Counted from the first letter of the stretch, positions 16,247 to 25,624 are shown. The stretch is DNA of 64,000 nucleotides from Catenulispora sp. MAP5-51 (GCF_041261205.1 NZ_JBGCCH010000023.1:86086-150085), one strand, 5' to 3'. Notes: a model not told the origin generated them from the sequence alone. Program-made: numbers and translations.

Positions 16247-17446
16247 TCAACGGGGCAGCCGCGGCGCCACGGTACGGGCCGCGAACGCCGCCCCGCATAC
16301 GAAGCGCATCGACGGCCCGAACGTCGCGGCCGCCGCCAGCCCGACCATGTGCAGCCCGGGCACCGAGGAGTCGAAGCGCGCGCCGAGCTCCGGCGGGCCG
16401 TCCGGGCCCCGCAGGCCGCGGACCGCGCCGCGCAGCTCGTCGCCGAGCACCGTCAGCCTCCTGACCTCCACCTCGAAGCCGGTCGCGGCGATCACGTGGT
16501 CGACCTCCAGCTCCCGGCCGCCGGACAGCTCCAGCACGAGCCGGTCGCCCTGCGGCCGGGCCGCGGTGATCCGGGTGCCGGTGCGGGCGTGTTCGGCGTC
16601 GAAGGACTTCTCGAAGCGGTCGCGGATCCACCAGGAGCCCTCCGGGCCGAGCGTCTTGCGGACGACCTCCATGCGGTAGTCCTTCGGCATCCGCCGGAAC
16701 ACGACCTGCAGGTCGGACAACACCTTGTTGTAGTAGCCGGGCCCGAGACCCGATTCCGGGCGGCGGACGCGCTCCCACAACGTGGCGGGGAGCGGTCCGG
16801 GCAGGCTGTTCCACCTCAGCGCGCCCGTGCGCGCCACCAGCGTCACGTCCGCGCCCGCCTCGTCCAACAGCACGGCGATCTCGATCGCGGCCTGTCCGCC
16901 GCCGACCACGGTGACCTGCTTGCCGTCGTACGCGGCCAGGTCGTTCACCGCGCTGCTGTGCAGCACCTGCGGCGCCGTGAGCCCGACCAGCGCCTCGGGC
17001 ATCCGTGGGAACGGCAGGAACCCGGCTGCCAGCACCACCGAACGGGACCGCACCGAGGACCCGTCGGCCAGCTCCAGCGCGAACTCCCGGCCTTCCCGGT
17101 CGACCCGCCGCACGTCGCACTCGTGCAGGTCCGGAACGGCCTGCCGCTGGAACCAGCGGCCGTAGTCGACGAACGTCTCGACGGGAGTGGGCACGCCGTG
17201 CTCGTACGGCAGGCCTTCCAGCCGGCAGTACTCCCTCAGCGTGAAGCGGTCGCGAGGATCCGACAGGTGGGAGGCCCACGGCTCGGACTTGAGCTTCATG
17301 CCCATCGGCATGTGCTCGGCCCAGGCCTTCATCGGGGTACCGAACACCCGGGTGCGCGAGCCGCGCGCCGTGGCGTGCGCCGCCACCGACAGACCATAAG
17401 GCCCGGCCCCCACCACTGCGGTGTCCAGGATCTCTGTACCTGTCAT
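16247..17446 (-). CDS. FAD/NAD(P)-dependent oxidoreductase (flavin monooxygenase-like)
   Basis: A 399-residue two-dinucleotide-binding flavoprotein. TAVVGAGPYGLSVAAH near residue 10 is the FAD GxGxxG, and VTVVGGGQAAIEIAVLL near residue 165 is the NAD(P) GxGxxA/G. The segment HVIAATGFE matches the ATG-type motif before the C-terminal FAD segment. The enzyme is probably cytosolic and may N- or C-oxygenate a small precursor. I placed the start at ATG 17446; a longer frame adds 12 residues but lacks a better ribosome binding site than GGGGAG upstream. Next to the ATP-grasp gene, it may oxidise the group that ligase transfers; this pairing is suggestive only. Confidence 0.82.
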   Translation of the reverse strand: MTGTEILDTAVVGAGPYGLSVAAHATARGSRTRVFGTPMKAWAEHMPMGMKLKSEPWASHLSDPRDRFTLREYCRLEGLPYEHGVPTPVETFVDYGRWFQRQAVPDLHECDVRRVDREGREFALELADGSSVRSRSVVLAAGFLPFPRMPEALVGLTAPQVLHSSAVNDLAAYDGKQVTVVGGGQAAIEIAVLLDEAGADVTLVARTGALRWNSLPGPLPATLWERVRRPESGLGPGYYNKVLSDLQVVFRRMPKDYRMEVVRKTLGPEGSWWIRDRFEKSFDAEHARTGTRITAARPQGDRLVLELSGGRELEVDHVIAATGFEVEVRRLTVLGDELRGAVRGLRGPDGPPELGARFDSSVPGLHMVGLAAAATFGPSMRFVCGAAFAARTVAPRLPR

Positions 17447-17737
17447 CGCTTCTCGCTTCTCCCCTTGTTCCCCCACGACCAACGCGCACAGCTCGACGGA
17501 ATGATCGGCCGGCCGGGCCCGCGTTCAGGATGCGGGCATCTTCGCGGTGTCTGGAGAGAAGATACCGGCCATCAAGTCCTCGACTTCGCCGACCTGCACA
17601 ATCTCGCGCTGTGATCGTCGCAACACGAAGACGCGCGGTCGCACCGCCTCGGTTCCGGCCGCCGGGGGAATCCGCGTCGAAGAACGCGCTGATGCCCAGA
17701 GTGTCTGATCGCCGGCCGGGCAAGATAAAGTCCGCGC

Positions 17738-19510
17738 ATGACCGCGCAGAGCGATGAGCTGGCCGAGGTACCGATACCTCGGCGTGCAGCGTCTGGAACA
17801 GCGGCACCGGCGCAGCACGCTTCCCAGGCCCGGCCCGGGCCCCGTTGGCTCACGAACGCGCTGGCGCATCGCTGGCTCCTGGCGGCGATCGCCGTCGGTG
17901 TCGTCGTCCCGGTGATCCTCGCCGCGGCGACCGGCAGCCTCTCGATCCCGCACAACGACGGATGGTCGTACAGCAAGATCGCCCAGGTCTTCGCGCGGAC
18001 CGGGCATATCAGGCTTCTCGGCTGGAACCGGTCCCCGCTGATGGGGCAGTTCGTCATCCTGGGACCGCTGGCGGCCCATGTGTCCGTCCAGCAGTTGTCC
18101 GTCGCGGCATTCGCCGTGGTGGCGCTGGTGTCCGTGTACGACCTGCTGCGTCCCTCGATCGGGCTGCGGAACGCCGGGATCACGACGTTCGTCCTGGCTC
18201 TGTGGCCCGGCTTCGGGCTGATGTCCACGTCCTTCATGACGGACGTCCCCTCGCTGGCGGCGATGTTCCTGTGCCTGGCCCTCGGCCGCCGGGCCCTGGA
18301 GCGCGATTCGGTTCTCCTGTTCGCGCTGTCCCTGCTGTCCGGCTACTGGGGGACGACGATCCGGGACCAGTCCTTGGCCGCGCCCGCTGTCGTGGTGCTC
18401 TACGCGCTGTGGACCTTCCGCTCCCGCACGAAGCTGAAGCTGTGGATCGTCCTGGCCGGAGCGGCCGTGTTCGGCGTCGCCTACGAGGCCTTCAACGCCT
18501 GGTTCACAGCGCTTCCGAACAACGATCCGCCCACGTACCAGCTGGTGCCGGGGCTCATGGACACGACCACCTCCTCGATTCTGCGCTCCTACTTCACGAT
18601 CGCGCTGGTCGCCGCCCCGGTCGTCTTCTGGATGGCCCGGCCGATGCGCTGGCGGCTGTCGGCCAGGTTGACCGCGCTGGGTACGGCGCTGGCGGCGTTG
18701 ATGCTCCTGCACGACAACCACACGGACACGTTCTTCCCGGGAGGCTCCGGCAACACCGGCGTCTATTTGGCGCCCAGCGGGTCCTACGCCGGCACGGTGA
18801 TCGACGGCTACTCGCGCGTCGTCCTCTCGAACCCGGTCTGGTGGGCGCTGATCGGACTCGCGATCGTTTCCGGCGCGCTGTTGGCCGGGCTGCTGGTCCA
18901 CAAAGCCCTGGGCAGCGACCGGCTCGTCGGGGCCTTCGCCCTGGTGTACTCGGCGGGGACCCTGTGGGCCCTGCTAGAAGGCCAGCGCTTGTTCGACCGG
19001 TACTCGCTTCCTCTATTGCCTTGCCTCCTGGCCATCGCACTACGGCCGGATCCCGCAGCGCCGGGACGGCCGCGCGGCCTGCCCGCGACAGGCACGGAGC
19101 GACTGTCCGGGCTGATACGCGGGACCGCCGGGGCCGTCGCAGGCGTGGCTCTCGGGGTCCTGGCGTTCGCGCTCATGACCAGCGCCCTGATCGGCGACTC
19201 ACAACGGTGGAAACTCGACACCCGCCTGACCGCCGAGGGCACGCCCGCGATGCGGGTCGACGGCGGACTCGAGTGGGTGGGCTGGCACGCCTCCCAAGGC
19301 GTGACCAACAGGTATCCTCCGCCCGAGGACAAGCCGGAAGGCTTCTTCACCAACGTCCAGCCGTGTTACGTCGTGACCGCCGTCGCGGAGACCGGGAAAC
19401 TCGCACCGGGCTGGCAGCTCTCGCAGACAGTGGAATACCGGCAGTTCCTGGTGGCGGGGACCACTCGCCTGTGGATCTATGCCACGCACGCCTCGGGGTG
19501 CCGGTACTAA
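17738..19510 (+). CDS. Polytopic membrane glycosyltransferase-like protein (GT-C/GT39-like)
   Basis: A 590-residue membrane protein with about 10 to 12 helices. After the first helix (residues 46-65) comes an acidic external loop, IPHNDGWSYSKIAQVFARTG, like the conserved Asp-containing first loop of ArnT/PMT-type GT-C transferases. About 95 C-terminal residues are soluble and presumably external. Such enzymes use polyprenyl-phosphate sugars outside the membrane, which would match the DPM1-like GT2 at 2085 as the donor-forming enzyme. It diverges from the FAD oxidoreductase across 291 bp. Its TAA stop overlaps the TAG of the convergent MFS gene (CTAA at 19507-19510). Confidence 0.74.
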   Translation: MTAQSDELAEVPIPRRAASGTAAPAQHASQARPGPRWLTNALAHRWLLAAIAVGVVVPVILAAATGSLSIPHNDGWSYSKIAQVFARTGHIRLLGWNRSPLMGQFVILGPLAAHVSVQQLSVAAFAVVALVSVYDLLRPSIGLRNAGITTFVLALWPGFGLMSTSFMTDVPSLAAMFLCLALGRRALERDSVLLFALSLLSGYWGTTIRDQSLAAPAVVVLYALWTFRSRTKLKLWIVLAGAAVFGVAYEAFNAWFTALPNNDPPTYQLVPGLMDTTTSSILRSYFTIALVAAPVVFWMARPMRWRLSARLTALGTALAALMLLHDNHTDTFFPGGSGNTGVYLAPSGSYAGTVIDGYSRVVLSNPVWWALIGLAIVSGALLAGLLVHKALGSDRLVGAFALVYSAGTLWALLEGQRLFDRYSLPLLPCLLAIALRPDPAAPGRPRGLPATGTERLSGLIRGTAGAVAGVALGVLAFALMTSALIGDSQRWKLDTRLTAEGTPAMRVDGGLEWVGWHASQGVTNRYPPPEDKPEGFFTNVQPCYVVTAVAETGKLAPGWQLSQTVEYRQFLVAGTTRLWIYATHASGCRY

Positions 19511-20835
19511 CGCAGCCAGCTCGCCATCCATCCCCCGGTGAGCACCGTGGCTCCCCCGGCCACGGCCATGGCCGGCCCGGTCCCGGCCAGACCGGCGACG
19601 GCACCCACCAGGACCGGCCCGATCCCTTGCAGCGTCATCATTCCGGAGCTGAGCAGGCCGAACGCCTGGCCCTGGTTGTCGGCCGGCAGGACCTCGAGGA
19701 ACCGGCGCTGCAAGCCGATCGCGTAGGAGAACCCTGCGCTTGAGGCCAGCAGAAGCAGAGCGCAGACAGATGCCGGCGGATCGGCTGCAAGACCCAACAG
19801 CGGCAGCCCCAGCCACACGGCCAGGGGAACCACCAGCGCCTCCCGCGTGGCGGGGCGCGCCATGCGGCCGACGACCAGGTCGCCGAGCAGCATGCCGGTG
19901 GGTCCGCAGGCCATGAGCAGGCCGTAGGTTCCGGCGGCGAAGCCCCGCTGGCCGGCGTAGGAGACGATCAGGCCTTCGGCCCCGGCCATGAATCCGCTCG
20001 GCAGCCATTGGGCCAGATACAGACGGCGCACCGTGCGGTCGCGCAACAGACGGCCGGCGCCGGACCAGCTGGCTGCCATCACCGCGCCCCGAGCCGGGCC
20101 TCGCGCACGGCCCTGCGCACGGCTCTGCACACTGCTAGGCGCGCCATCCTGCGCATCGCTTGGCCCCTCGCCCTGCGTACCACTAGGCGCGCTGCCCGGG
20201 GCCGGCCGGTCGGGCAGCCGAAGCCACACGGCCGTGGCGCAGCCGGCGTTCAGCGCGGCGGCCAGCAGCAGCGCCTGGCTTGTCCCCAACGCCGCGACCA
20301 TCACGCCGCCGACGGCCAGGGCGACCAACTGCGCGCCCGAGGAGGCCATGTTCAGGAGCGAGCGCCCCAGAACATAGGCGTCGCCGGCCAGGAAGTCGGC
20401 GGCCAGCCGGCTCGTCGCACCGCCGAAGACCGGAGCCAGGACGGCGACGGCGCCGACCAGTCCGAGTGCCGCGGCCGTCGGCATCCGCACCGCTCCCAAC
20501 ACCGCCGCCGCGGCGCACTGCAACAGGAAGCCGACGGTCAGCAGCGGCCGCGGCCGGAGCCGGTCGGCCAGCGCCCCGAACAGCATCGACCCGGGCAGCT
20601 GCGGCAGGAAGCCGATACCGAAGGCCAGCGCGCTGAGCAACGGCGAGTGCGAAGCGGTGAAGATCAGGACGGACAGGGTTGTGATGCGCAGCGTCTCGGC
20701 GCTGATACCCAGGATCCGGGTCGCGAACAGCAGGCGGAACTGGGGTTGGCCGAGCACGTCCCGGTAGGTCGTGCGCCGACCGGGCGGGTTCGGCGCGGCG
20801 ACAGTGGAGATGCTGGCGGCGGTCACTGATTCCAT
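19507..20835 (-). CDS. MFS transporter (MFS_3/enterobactin-exporter-like)
   Basis: A 442-residue major facilitator protein with about 12 helices. The N-terminal half opens with VLGQPQFRLLFATRILG and has the A-like loop GALADRLRPRPLL between helices 2 and 3. A central loop of about 45 residues is Gly/Ala/Ser/Gln-rich. This class usually exports small molecules by proton antiport. The gene diverges by 87 bp from the DUF5937-ArsR regulator at 20923, a common exporter-regulator pairing, and ends by overlapping the stop of the GT-C gene. Substrate unknown. Confidence 0.85.
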   Translation of the reverse strand: MESVTAASISTVAAPNPPGRRTTYRDVLGQPQFRLLFATRILGISAETLRITTLSVLIFTASHSPLLSALAFGIGFLPQLPGSMLFGALADRLRPRPLLTVGFLLQCAAAAVLGAVRMPTAAALGLVGAVAVLAPVFGGATSRLAADFLAGDAYVLGRSLLNMASSGAQLVALAVGGVMVAALGTSQALLLAAALNAGCATAVWLRLPDRPAPGSAPSGTQGEGPSDAQDGAPSSVQSRAQGRARGPARGAVMAASWSGAGRLLRDRTVRRLYLAQWLPSGFMAGAEGLIVSYAGQRGFAAGTYGLLMACGPTGMLLGDLVVGRMARPATREALVVPLAVWLGLPLLGLAADPPASVCALLLLASSAGFSYAIGLQRRFLEVLPADNQGQAFGLLSSGMMTLQGIGPVLVGAVAGLAGTGPAMAVAGGATVLTGGWMASWLR

Positions 20836-20922
20836 GCGGGCACACTGGCCCGGCCACCGCCCCGCAGCGAGAGATTCGCCCCTGGACGTAAACCCGGCGC
20901 GCGCCGACGTAACCTGGTCGCT

Positions 20923-21909
20923 GTGATCCGCTACGAGGTCGGCACCGAGGACCTGCTCCACAGCCGCTTCGCCATCTCCCCGGCGTTCGAGCTGGATTCG
21001 CTGCTGCGCCGCCTCGACCGCGGCGGGCGTCTGCCGGTGGCCTCGGCGGCCCGGCTGCGCCCGGCCTTCGAAAGCCTTCGCCGCCACACCGAGTTGGACG
21101 CGGTCCTGGCGCTCCAGGCCGGGTGGATCGGCGCGGACTTCGTCGCCCCTCCCCCGGCCGGTCTGGCCCAGACCTGGGAGGACGATCTCGCGACGATCAG
21201 AGCGACCCCGCCGGCCCAGGCGCGGGCCGAGATCGTGACGTGCCTGGCCGCACGTCCCACCGCCGATCCGCGGGTGCTGGCCCTGCTCGACGCCCCCGAC
21301 GCGGTCTCCCGCCTGGCCGACGCGCTGGACCACGCGTGGCGCGCGCTCATGGCGCCGGACTGGCTCCAGCTGCGCGCGCTCTGCGAACGCGACGTCGTGC
21401 ACCGCGCGGGCGTCCTGGGCCGGGCCGGCTGGGCCGCCGCCATCGCCGACCTGCACACCTCGGTGCGCTGGCACGACGACGGCATCGAGGTGTCCGGCAT
21501 GGGATCCGACCAGAAGGTGATCCCGCTGGCCGGCAGCGGCCTGCTCCTGGTCCCCTCGGCGTTCAACTGGCCGAACGCCGCCACCTACACCTCCGGCGAG
21601 TGGCCCAAGACCCTGATCTACCCGGCTCGGGGAATCGCAGTGCTCTGGGAAAGCCCGGCACCGCCGGAGCCGGACGCCCTCGCCGACCTGATCGGGCGGA
21701 GCCGCGCGCGCATTCTGCTCGCCCTGGAGAGCCCGGCCGGCACGACGCACCTGGCCCGCAGCCTGGGCATGGCGACCGGTGCGGTCGGCGACCACCTGGC
21801 CGTGATGCGCCGCGCCGGGCTCGTGGACCGGGCCCGCGACGGCCGCGTGGTGCTCTACGCGCGGACGGCGATCGGGGAGGCCCTGGCCGCTTCAGCGCTT
21901 ACGGTGTGA
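20923..21909 (+). CDS. DUF5937/ArsR-type winged-helix regulator
   Basis: A 328-residue protein. Residues 1-235 match the layout of DUF5937 regulators (IRYEVGTEDLLHSRFAISPAFEL at the start, aromatic-rich core HNSVRW to FNWPNAATY region). Residues 245-325 are an ArsR winged helix (ARILLALESPAGTTHLARSL, then VGDHLAVMRRAGLV). These proteins typically sit divergently next to an MFS gene and repress it, exactly as here. The start is GTG 20923, immediately before IRYEVG. Its last bases overlap the stop of the convergent MDR gene by 11 bases. No metal-binding Cys cluster is seen, so a small organic ligand is more likely. Confidence 0.85.
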   Translation: MIRYEVGTEDLLHSRFAISPAFELDSLLRRLDRGGRLPVASAARLRPAFESLRRHTELDAVLALQAGWIGADFVAPPPAGLAQTWEDDLATIRATPPAQARAEIVTCLAARPTADPRVLALLDAPDAVSRLADALDHAWRALMAPDWLQLRALCERDVVHRAGVLGRAGWAAAIADLHTSVRWHDDGIEVSGMGSDQKVIPLAGSGLLLVPSAFNWPNAATYTSGEWPKTLIYPARGIAVLWESPAPPEPDALADLIGRSRARILLALESPAGTTHLARSLGMATGAVGDHLAVMRRAGLVDRARDGRVVLYARTAIGEALAASALTV

Positions 21910-22888
21910 GGACGATGCGGCCGAAGACCGTGCCTTCGTCCATCCGGCGGTGCGCCTCAGCAGCCTGATCCAGGCCGAGCACCTCGTGCACGACGGGGTG
22001 CAGGCGGCCGGCCGCGGCATCGTCGAACTGCTCAGCCAGGACCGCCCTGCGCGCGGCCATCGGGATCGTGTCCAGGCTGAAGGTCGCGAACGAGCGCGAC
22101 TGCTGGAAGGCCCGGATCAGGGACATCCCGAAGTCCTCGGGCGGCATACCGGCCACCACGCCGACGACGACCATGCGCCCGTTGGGTGCGAGCCGATCGA
22201 TGAAGGCCGGGATGGCGGCTCCGCCGACGATGTCGATGATGACGTCGAAGGGGCCTGAGTCACCGTGCTCGCCGTGCTCGCCGTGCTCGCCGTGTTCACC
22301 ATGTCCGGCGCGATCCAGGACGAGCGTCGCGCCCAGTTCCCGAAGCCGTTGCCCGCGCTCGGCGGACGACGTGGTGACCGCGACAGTGCTCGCGCCGCCC
22401 CGGGAGGCGAGTTCCACGGCCGCGATGCCGATACTGCCCGCGGCACCGCGTATGAGGACTGATTCGCCCGCGGTGAAGTGCGCGTGCGCGAGCGCGAAGT
22501 GGGCGACCGGACCCGAGGAGCCGAGGGTGACGGCGTCGACCGAGGAGAGCTTGTCGGGCAACACGGCGAGCGCGTCGAGACCGACGACGACCAGCTCCGC
22601 GTAGCCTCCGCCGGTCCCGGTGAACGCCCACACGCGCCGCCCGAGCCACGCCGGATCGACCCCCTCCCCGAGCGCGGTCACCACCCCGGCGACCTCGCTG
22701 CCCGGGATCAGCCCCTCGGCGAAGCCCCAGCCGCCGAGCGTTCCGCGCCGGATCACGGCATCGACCCCGCCGACCCCGATCGCCTCGGTCCTCACCGCCA
22801 CCTGTCCGGCGGCCGGCTTCGGTTCGGCGCTGTCGCACACCGCCATCCCGGACGGGTCACCGAACCGCTCGATCACGACCACGCGCAT
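21899..22888 (-). CDS. Zinc-independent MDR oxidoreductase (NADPH:quinone reductase-like)
   Basis: A 329-residue medium-chain dehydrogenase/reductase. The GroES-like domain lacks the catalytic-zinc Cys/His set and the structural-zinc Cys cluster. The nucleotide domain has VLIRGAAGSIGIAAVELA (the AxxGxxG type of quinone reductases). AAG GAG lies just before ATG 22888. A run of four Gly-Glu-His units between residues 195 and 208 comes from a 9-bp DNA repeat and sits in a surface loop. The gene diverges from a TetR regulator across a perfect palindrome, so expression is probably induced by an electrophile or quinone-like ligand. Confidence 0.87.
   Translation of the reverse strand: MRVVVIERFGDPSGMAVCDSAEPKPAAGQVAVRTEAIGVGGVDAVIRRGTLGGWGFAEGLIPGSEVAGVVTALGEGVDPAWLGRRVWAFTGTGGGYAELVVVGLDALAVLPDKLSSVDAVTLGSSGPVAHFALAHAHFTAGESVLIRGAAGSIGIAAVELASRGGASTVAVTTSSAERGQRLRELGATLVLDRAGHGEHGEHGEHGEHGDSGPFDVIIDIVGGAAIPAFIDRLAPNGRMVVVGVVAGMPPEDFGMSLIRAFQQSRSFATFSLDTIPMAARRAVLAEQFDDAAAGRLHPVVHEVLGLDQAAEAHRRMDEGTVFGRIVLTP
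22261..22303 (-). repeat. 9-bp tandem repeat encoding Gly-Glu-His units
   Basis: CGCCGTGCT and near-copies recur at 22261, 22270, 22279 and 22288, encoding four consecutive GEH triplets in the MDR enzyme. The repeat keeps frame whatever its copy number. Confidence 0.85.
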
Positions 22889-22933
22889 CAAAGTCTCCTT
22901 CTCCTTGCCTGTGACCAGGTACGCTTCGAACGT

Positions 22934-22953
22934 AGTGGACGCCTGCGTCCACT
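22934..22953. promoter_or_regulatory. TetR operator palindrome
   Basis: AGTGGACGC, CT, GCGTCCACT forms a perfect 9+2+9 palindrome in the 82-bp gap between the divergent MDR and TetR genes. Size and position fit a TetR dimer site that blocks both promoters. Confidence 0.82.
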
Positions 22954-22970
22954 TAGCGGAAGTGAGAACG

Positions 22971-23621
22971 ATGACCGGAGAAGTGACTCACAAGGCGCCC
23001 CCGCTTCGGGCCGACGCCCGCGAGAACCGCGACAGGATCCTGGACGCGGCCCGCACGCTGTTCGCCGAGCGCGGCCTCGACGCCTCGATGCGGGAGGTGG
23101 CCCGCGCCGCCGAAGTGGGCCCGGCGACCCTCTATCGCCGCTTCCCGACGAAGCAGGCCCTCATCGACGACGTCTTCGCCGACGAACTGCGCGCCTGCCG
23201 CCAGATCGTCCTCGACGGATGCGCCGACCCGGATCCGTGGCGCGGCTTCGCCTCGGTCGTGGAGCGGCTCAGCGTGCTGAACGTCGGGAACCAGGGCTTC
23301 GTCGACGCCTTCATGGCGGCCAACCCCCACTCCCCCGCGTTCACCGAGCACCGCGCGGACCTCCTGCACCGCATCCGCACCCTCGCCACCCGGGCCAAGC
23401 GCACCGGGCACCTGCGGCCGGACTTCGTCCTCGACGACCTGGGCCTGTTCCTGCTGGCCTGCCGCGGCCTGTCGGCCACCGCCCCCGCCAACCGCCCCCT
23501 CGCCGCCCGCCGCTTCGCCGCGCTCGCCCTGGACGGTTTCCGAGCGAGCGAGGCGAACGGCGTCCTGCCGCGACGGCCTCCGCTGGTCGCGGAGGTGCTT
23601 CGTGCGCCGCGGTCCGGTTAA
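22971..23621 (+). CDS. TetR-family transcriptional repressor
   Basis: A 216-residue regulator. The N-terminal domain ILDAARTLFAERGLDASMREVARAAEVGPATLYRRFPTK is a canonical TetR helix-turn-helix at residues 20-60. The C-terminal part is a helical ligand domain. ATG 22971 is chosen over upstream in-frame starts because the HTH then begins at the usual distance. The gene diverges from the MDR oxidoreductase and should bind the palindrome at 22934-22953. It ends three bases before the stop of the convergent GH30 gene. The ligand is unknown. Confidence 0.9.
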   Translation: MTGEVTHKAPPLRADARENRDRILDAARTLFAERGLDASMREVARAAEVGPATLYRRFPTKQALIDDVFADELRACRQIVLDGCADPDPWRGFASVVERLSVLNVGNQGFVDAFMAANPHSPAFTEHRADLLHRIRTLATRAKRTGHLRPDFVLDDLGLFLLACRGLSATAPANRPLAARRFAALALDGFRASEANGVLPRRPPLVAEVLRAPRSG

Positions 23622-23624
23622 CGA

Positions 23625-25574
23625 TTAGCGCGTGTAGGCGCGCACATCGGCGACGCTCCACCAACTCCCGTCGGCTGCCGTGAGGGTCAAGCGGACGTAC
23701 CGGATCGGCGCCCCGTTCAGGTCGACCGTGGTGAACTGGCCGGTACCCGCCCCCGAGTCGGCGGTCGTCCAGGTGACGCCGTCCCTACTGGTCGCCACGG
23801 TGTAGGCGCGCGGGTAGTCACCGGTGGAGGCTCCGGTGTCGAAGACGACCTGGCGCGCGAGGATCCGCTTGCCGAAGTCGACCTGCAGATACTGGCCCGC
23901 CGCCTGCGCCGCGCCCGAGGAGTAGCGGGTGCTGGCGTCGGCGTCCACGGCGTTGGCCGCCACATCGGCGGTGCAGCAGGGGTCGGTCGGGCCGGGCGGG
24001 TTCGCGGTCGCGTGCCAGCCGGCCGGGTCGGCCTGCCGCAGGGTGTTGACACCCGGCAGGCGGCCGTTCCAGGTGAAGGTGGCCAGGGCGCCGCCGGGCA
24101 GCGTGTAGGTGAAGCTCTGGTCGCCCTCCTTCACCGCGAAGGTCTGCGGGTTGTCGTTCTCGTTATGCGCGACGAGCACGGTGCCGCCGTCGGGGTTGCG
24201 GAACGCGACGTCCATGACCTGGCCGTTCCAGCCGGTGGTGCCGAAGGACGTGCTCGCGATGCGCACCGCCCCGGGCTGGACGAAGCGGGCGAGGTGGCCG
24301 AGGGTGTAGTACTCGGCGTTGTCCGTGACGGTGTCGCCGGGCCCGACGGTGACCACGCCGGTGCAGGTACCGCAGCCGCCGACGTGCGGGCCGCCGCTCG
24401 GGTCCAGCGCCAGGTTCCAGGTGACGACGGTCTCGGCCCAGTTACGCGTGGCGCCGATCGTCAGGTTCCGGGTGTGCCACTTCAGGGTGTCGGAGAAGGT
24501 GTTCGCCGGGTCGCTCGACTGGCTGCCGGAGCACTCGGTGAAGTAGATCGCCTTGTCGGGGAACTGGTTGTGGAACGCCGTCATCGCGCTCGGGTCGCCG
24601 CTGTAGCAGTGGAAGGCGACCCCGGAGACCCACTTGGCGGCCGGCGAGTTCAGCACGTTCTCGGGGTAGGCGTCGATGTCGGCGGTCTCGTCCGGCGGGG
24701 TGGCCGCGACGTCGTTGGGGTGCTCGGTCCAGTTGTGGTCGTAGGCCAGGATCTGGGTGTGCAGGTGTGCCTCCCGCAGCATCGGCCCGAGGTCCTCGAT
24801 GACCTTCTCCTCCTGCCACGACGGCATGTCGGTGCCGGGGTAGCCGGACGGGGTCCGGTTCTGGGGCTCGTTCTGCACGGTGATGGTGTCGACGGGGACG
24901 CCGTCGGCCTTGTAGGCCTCGACGAACTTCAGCAGGTACAGCGCGTACGCCTGGTAGATCTTCGGATCGTCGATGAGCCGGCCGCCGACCAGCGAGTCGC
25001 CGGTCTTCATCCACGCCGGCGGGCTCCACGGGGTGGCGATGATCTGCAAGCGGGGGTTGATGGCCTTGGCCTCCCGCAGAAGCGGCAGGATCTGCGCCTG
25101 GTCGTGCGCGATGGAGAAGTCGCGCTGCGCGTAGTCGGTCTGCCCGGCCGACAGGTCGTCGTAGGTGTAGGCGGTAGTGGCCACGAAGTCCGAGCCGCCG
25201 ATCGGCTGGCGCAGGTAGTCCAGGCCGTCGCCGGTCACCGGGTCGAACAGCGAACGCATCGTCGCGGTGCGGGCGGCGGGCGAGAGGCCGGAGAGCACCG
25301 TCGCGGAGGAATCGGTGATGGCCGCGCCGAAGCCCTGCATGGTCTGGTAGGTCAGGGTCGGATCGACCACAACGGTCGGAGCCGTGGCCGGGGTGGCGCT
25401 GAAGGCGACCGTGCCTTTGTCGGCGAGCCGATTCGCGCCGTCAGGGGTCGTGAGCCAGACGTGGGCCGCGACGGGCTTCGTGCGGGCGGTGTCGGCGGAT
25501 GCGACCGGGACGATTGAGCAGGCTGTGACAACGAGCCCGCCTATCAGGGCCACGGCTGAAAGTCTTCGAGGCAT
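23625..25574 (-). CDS. Secreted GH30 glycoside hydrolase with C-terminal F5/8-type (CBM32-like) domain
   Basis: A 649-residue exported enzyme. Residues 1-27 are a signal peptide ending near ASADT. The GH30 barrel starts at QTMQGFGAAITDSSA; TVQNEPQN gives acid/base Glu236 and YFTECSGS gives nucleophile Glu347. A beta-sandwich follows, then a discoidin-like carbohydrate-binding domain (about residues 515-649, ending YVRLTLTAADGSWWSVADVRAY). GH30 enzymes cleave beta-glucans, glucosylceramides or related beta-glycosides. A strong AGGAGG precedes the ATG. Repeated TGTAACA motifs upstream and the divergent LacI gene imply sugar-inducible control. Substrate cannot be fixed. Confidence 0.9.
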   Translation of the reverse strand: MPRRLSAVALIGGLVVTACSIVPVASADTARTKPVAAHVWLTTPDGANRLADKGTVAFSATPATAPTVVVDPTLTYQTMQGFGAAITDSSATVLSGLSPAARTATMRSLFDPVTGDGLDYLRQPIGGSDFVATTAYTYDDLSAGQTDYAQRDFSIAHDQAQILPLLREAKAINPRLQIIATPWSPPAWMKTGDSLVGGRLIDDPKIYQAYALYLLKFVEAYKADGVPVDTITVQNEPQNRTPSGYPGTDMPSWQEEKVIEDLGPMLREAHLHTQILAYDHNWTEHPNDVAATPPDETADIDAYPENVLNSPAAKWVSGVAFHCYSGDPSAMTAFHNQFPDKAIYFTECSGSQSSDPANTFSDTLKWHTRNLTIGATRNWAETVVTWNLALDPSGGPHVGGCGTCTGVVTVGPGDTVTDNAEYYTLGHLARFVQPGAVRIASTSFGTTGWNGQVMDVAFRNPDGGTVLVAHNENDNPQTFAVKEGDQSFTYTLPGGALATFTWNGRLPGVNTLRQADPAGWHATANPPGPTDPCCTADVAANAVDADASTRYSSGAAQAAGQYLQVDFGKRILARQVVFDTGASTGDYPRAYTVATSRDGVTWTTADSGAGTGQFTTVDLNGAPIRYVRLTLTAADGSWWSVADVRAYTR

Positions 25575-25597
25575 ACGGGGCGTCTCCTCCTGAGGAT

Positions 25598-25624
25598 GTA
25601 ACAATATGTAACAGTCGTGAAACA
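25598..25624. promoter_or_regulatory. TGTAACA/TGAAACA repeat cluster, probable LacI-family sites
   Basis: TGTAACA occurs at 25598 and 25607 and TGAAACA at 25618, in the promoter region of the GH30 gene. Related copies, TGAAACA at 25703 and TGTAACG at 25713, lie just before the lacI ATG. TGTWACA is itself nearly palindromic. Confidence 0.55.

Noticed and set aside
22261..22303. Zinc-binding His cluster in the MDR enzyme
   Set aside because: The GEH units come from a simple 9-bp repeat in a surface loop, not from the conserved zinc positions of the family.
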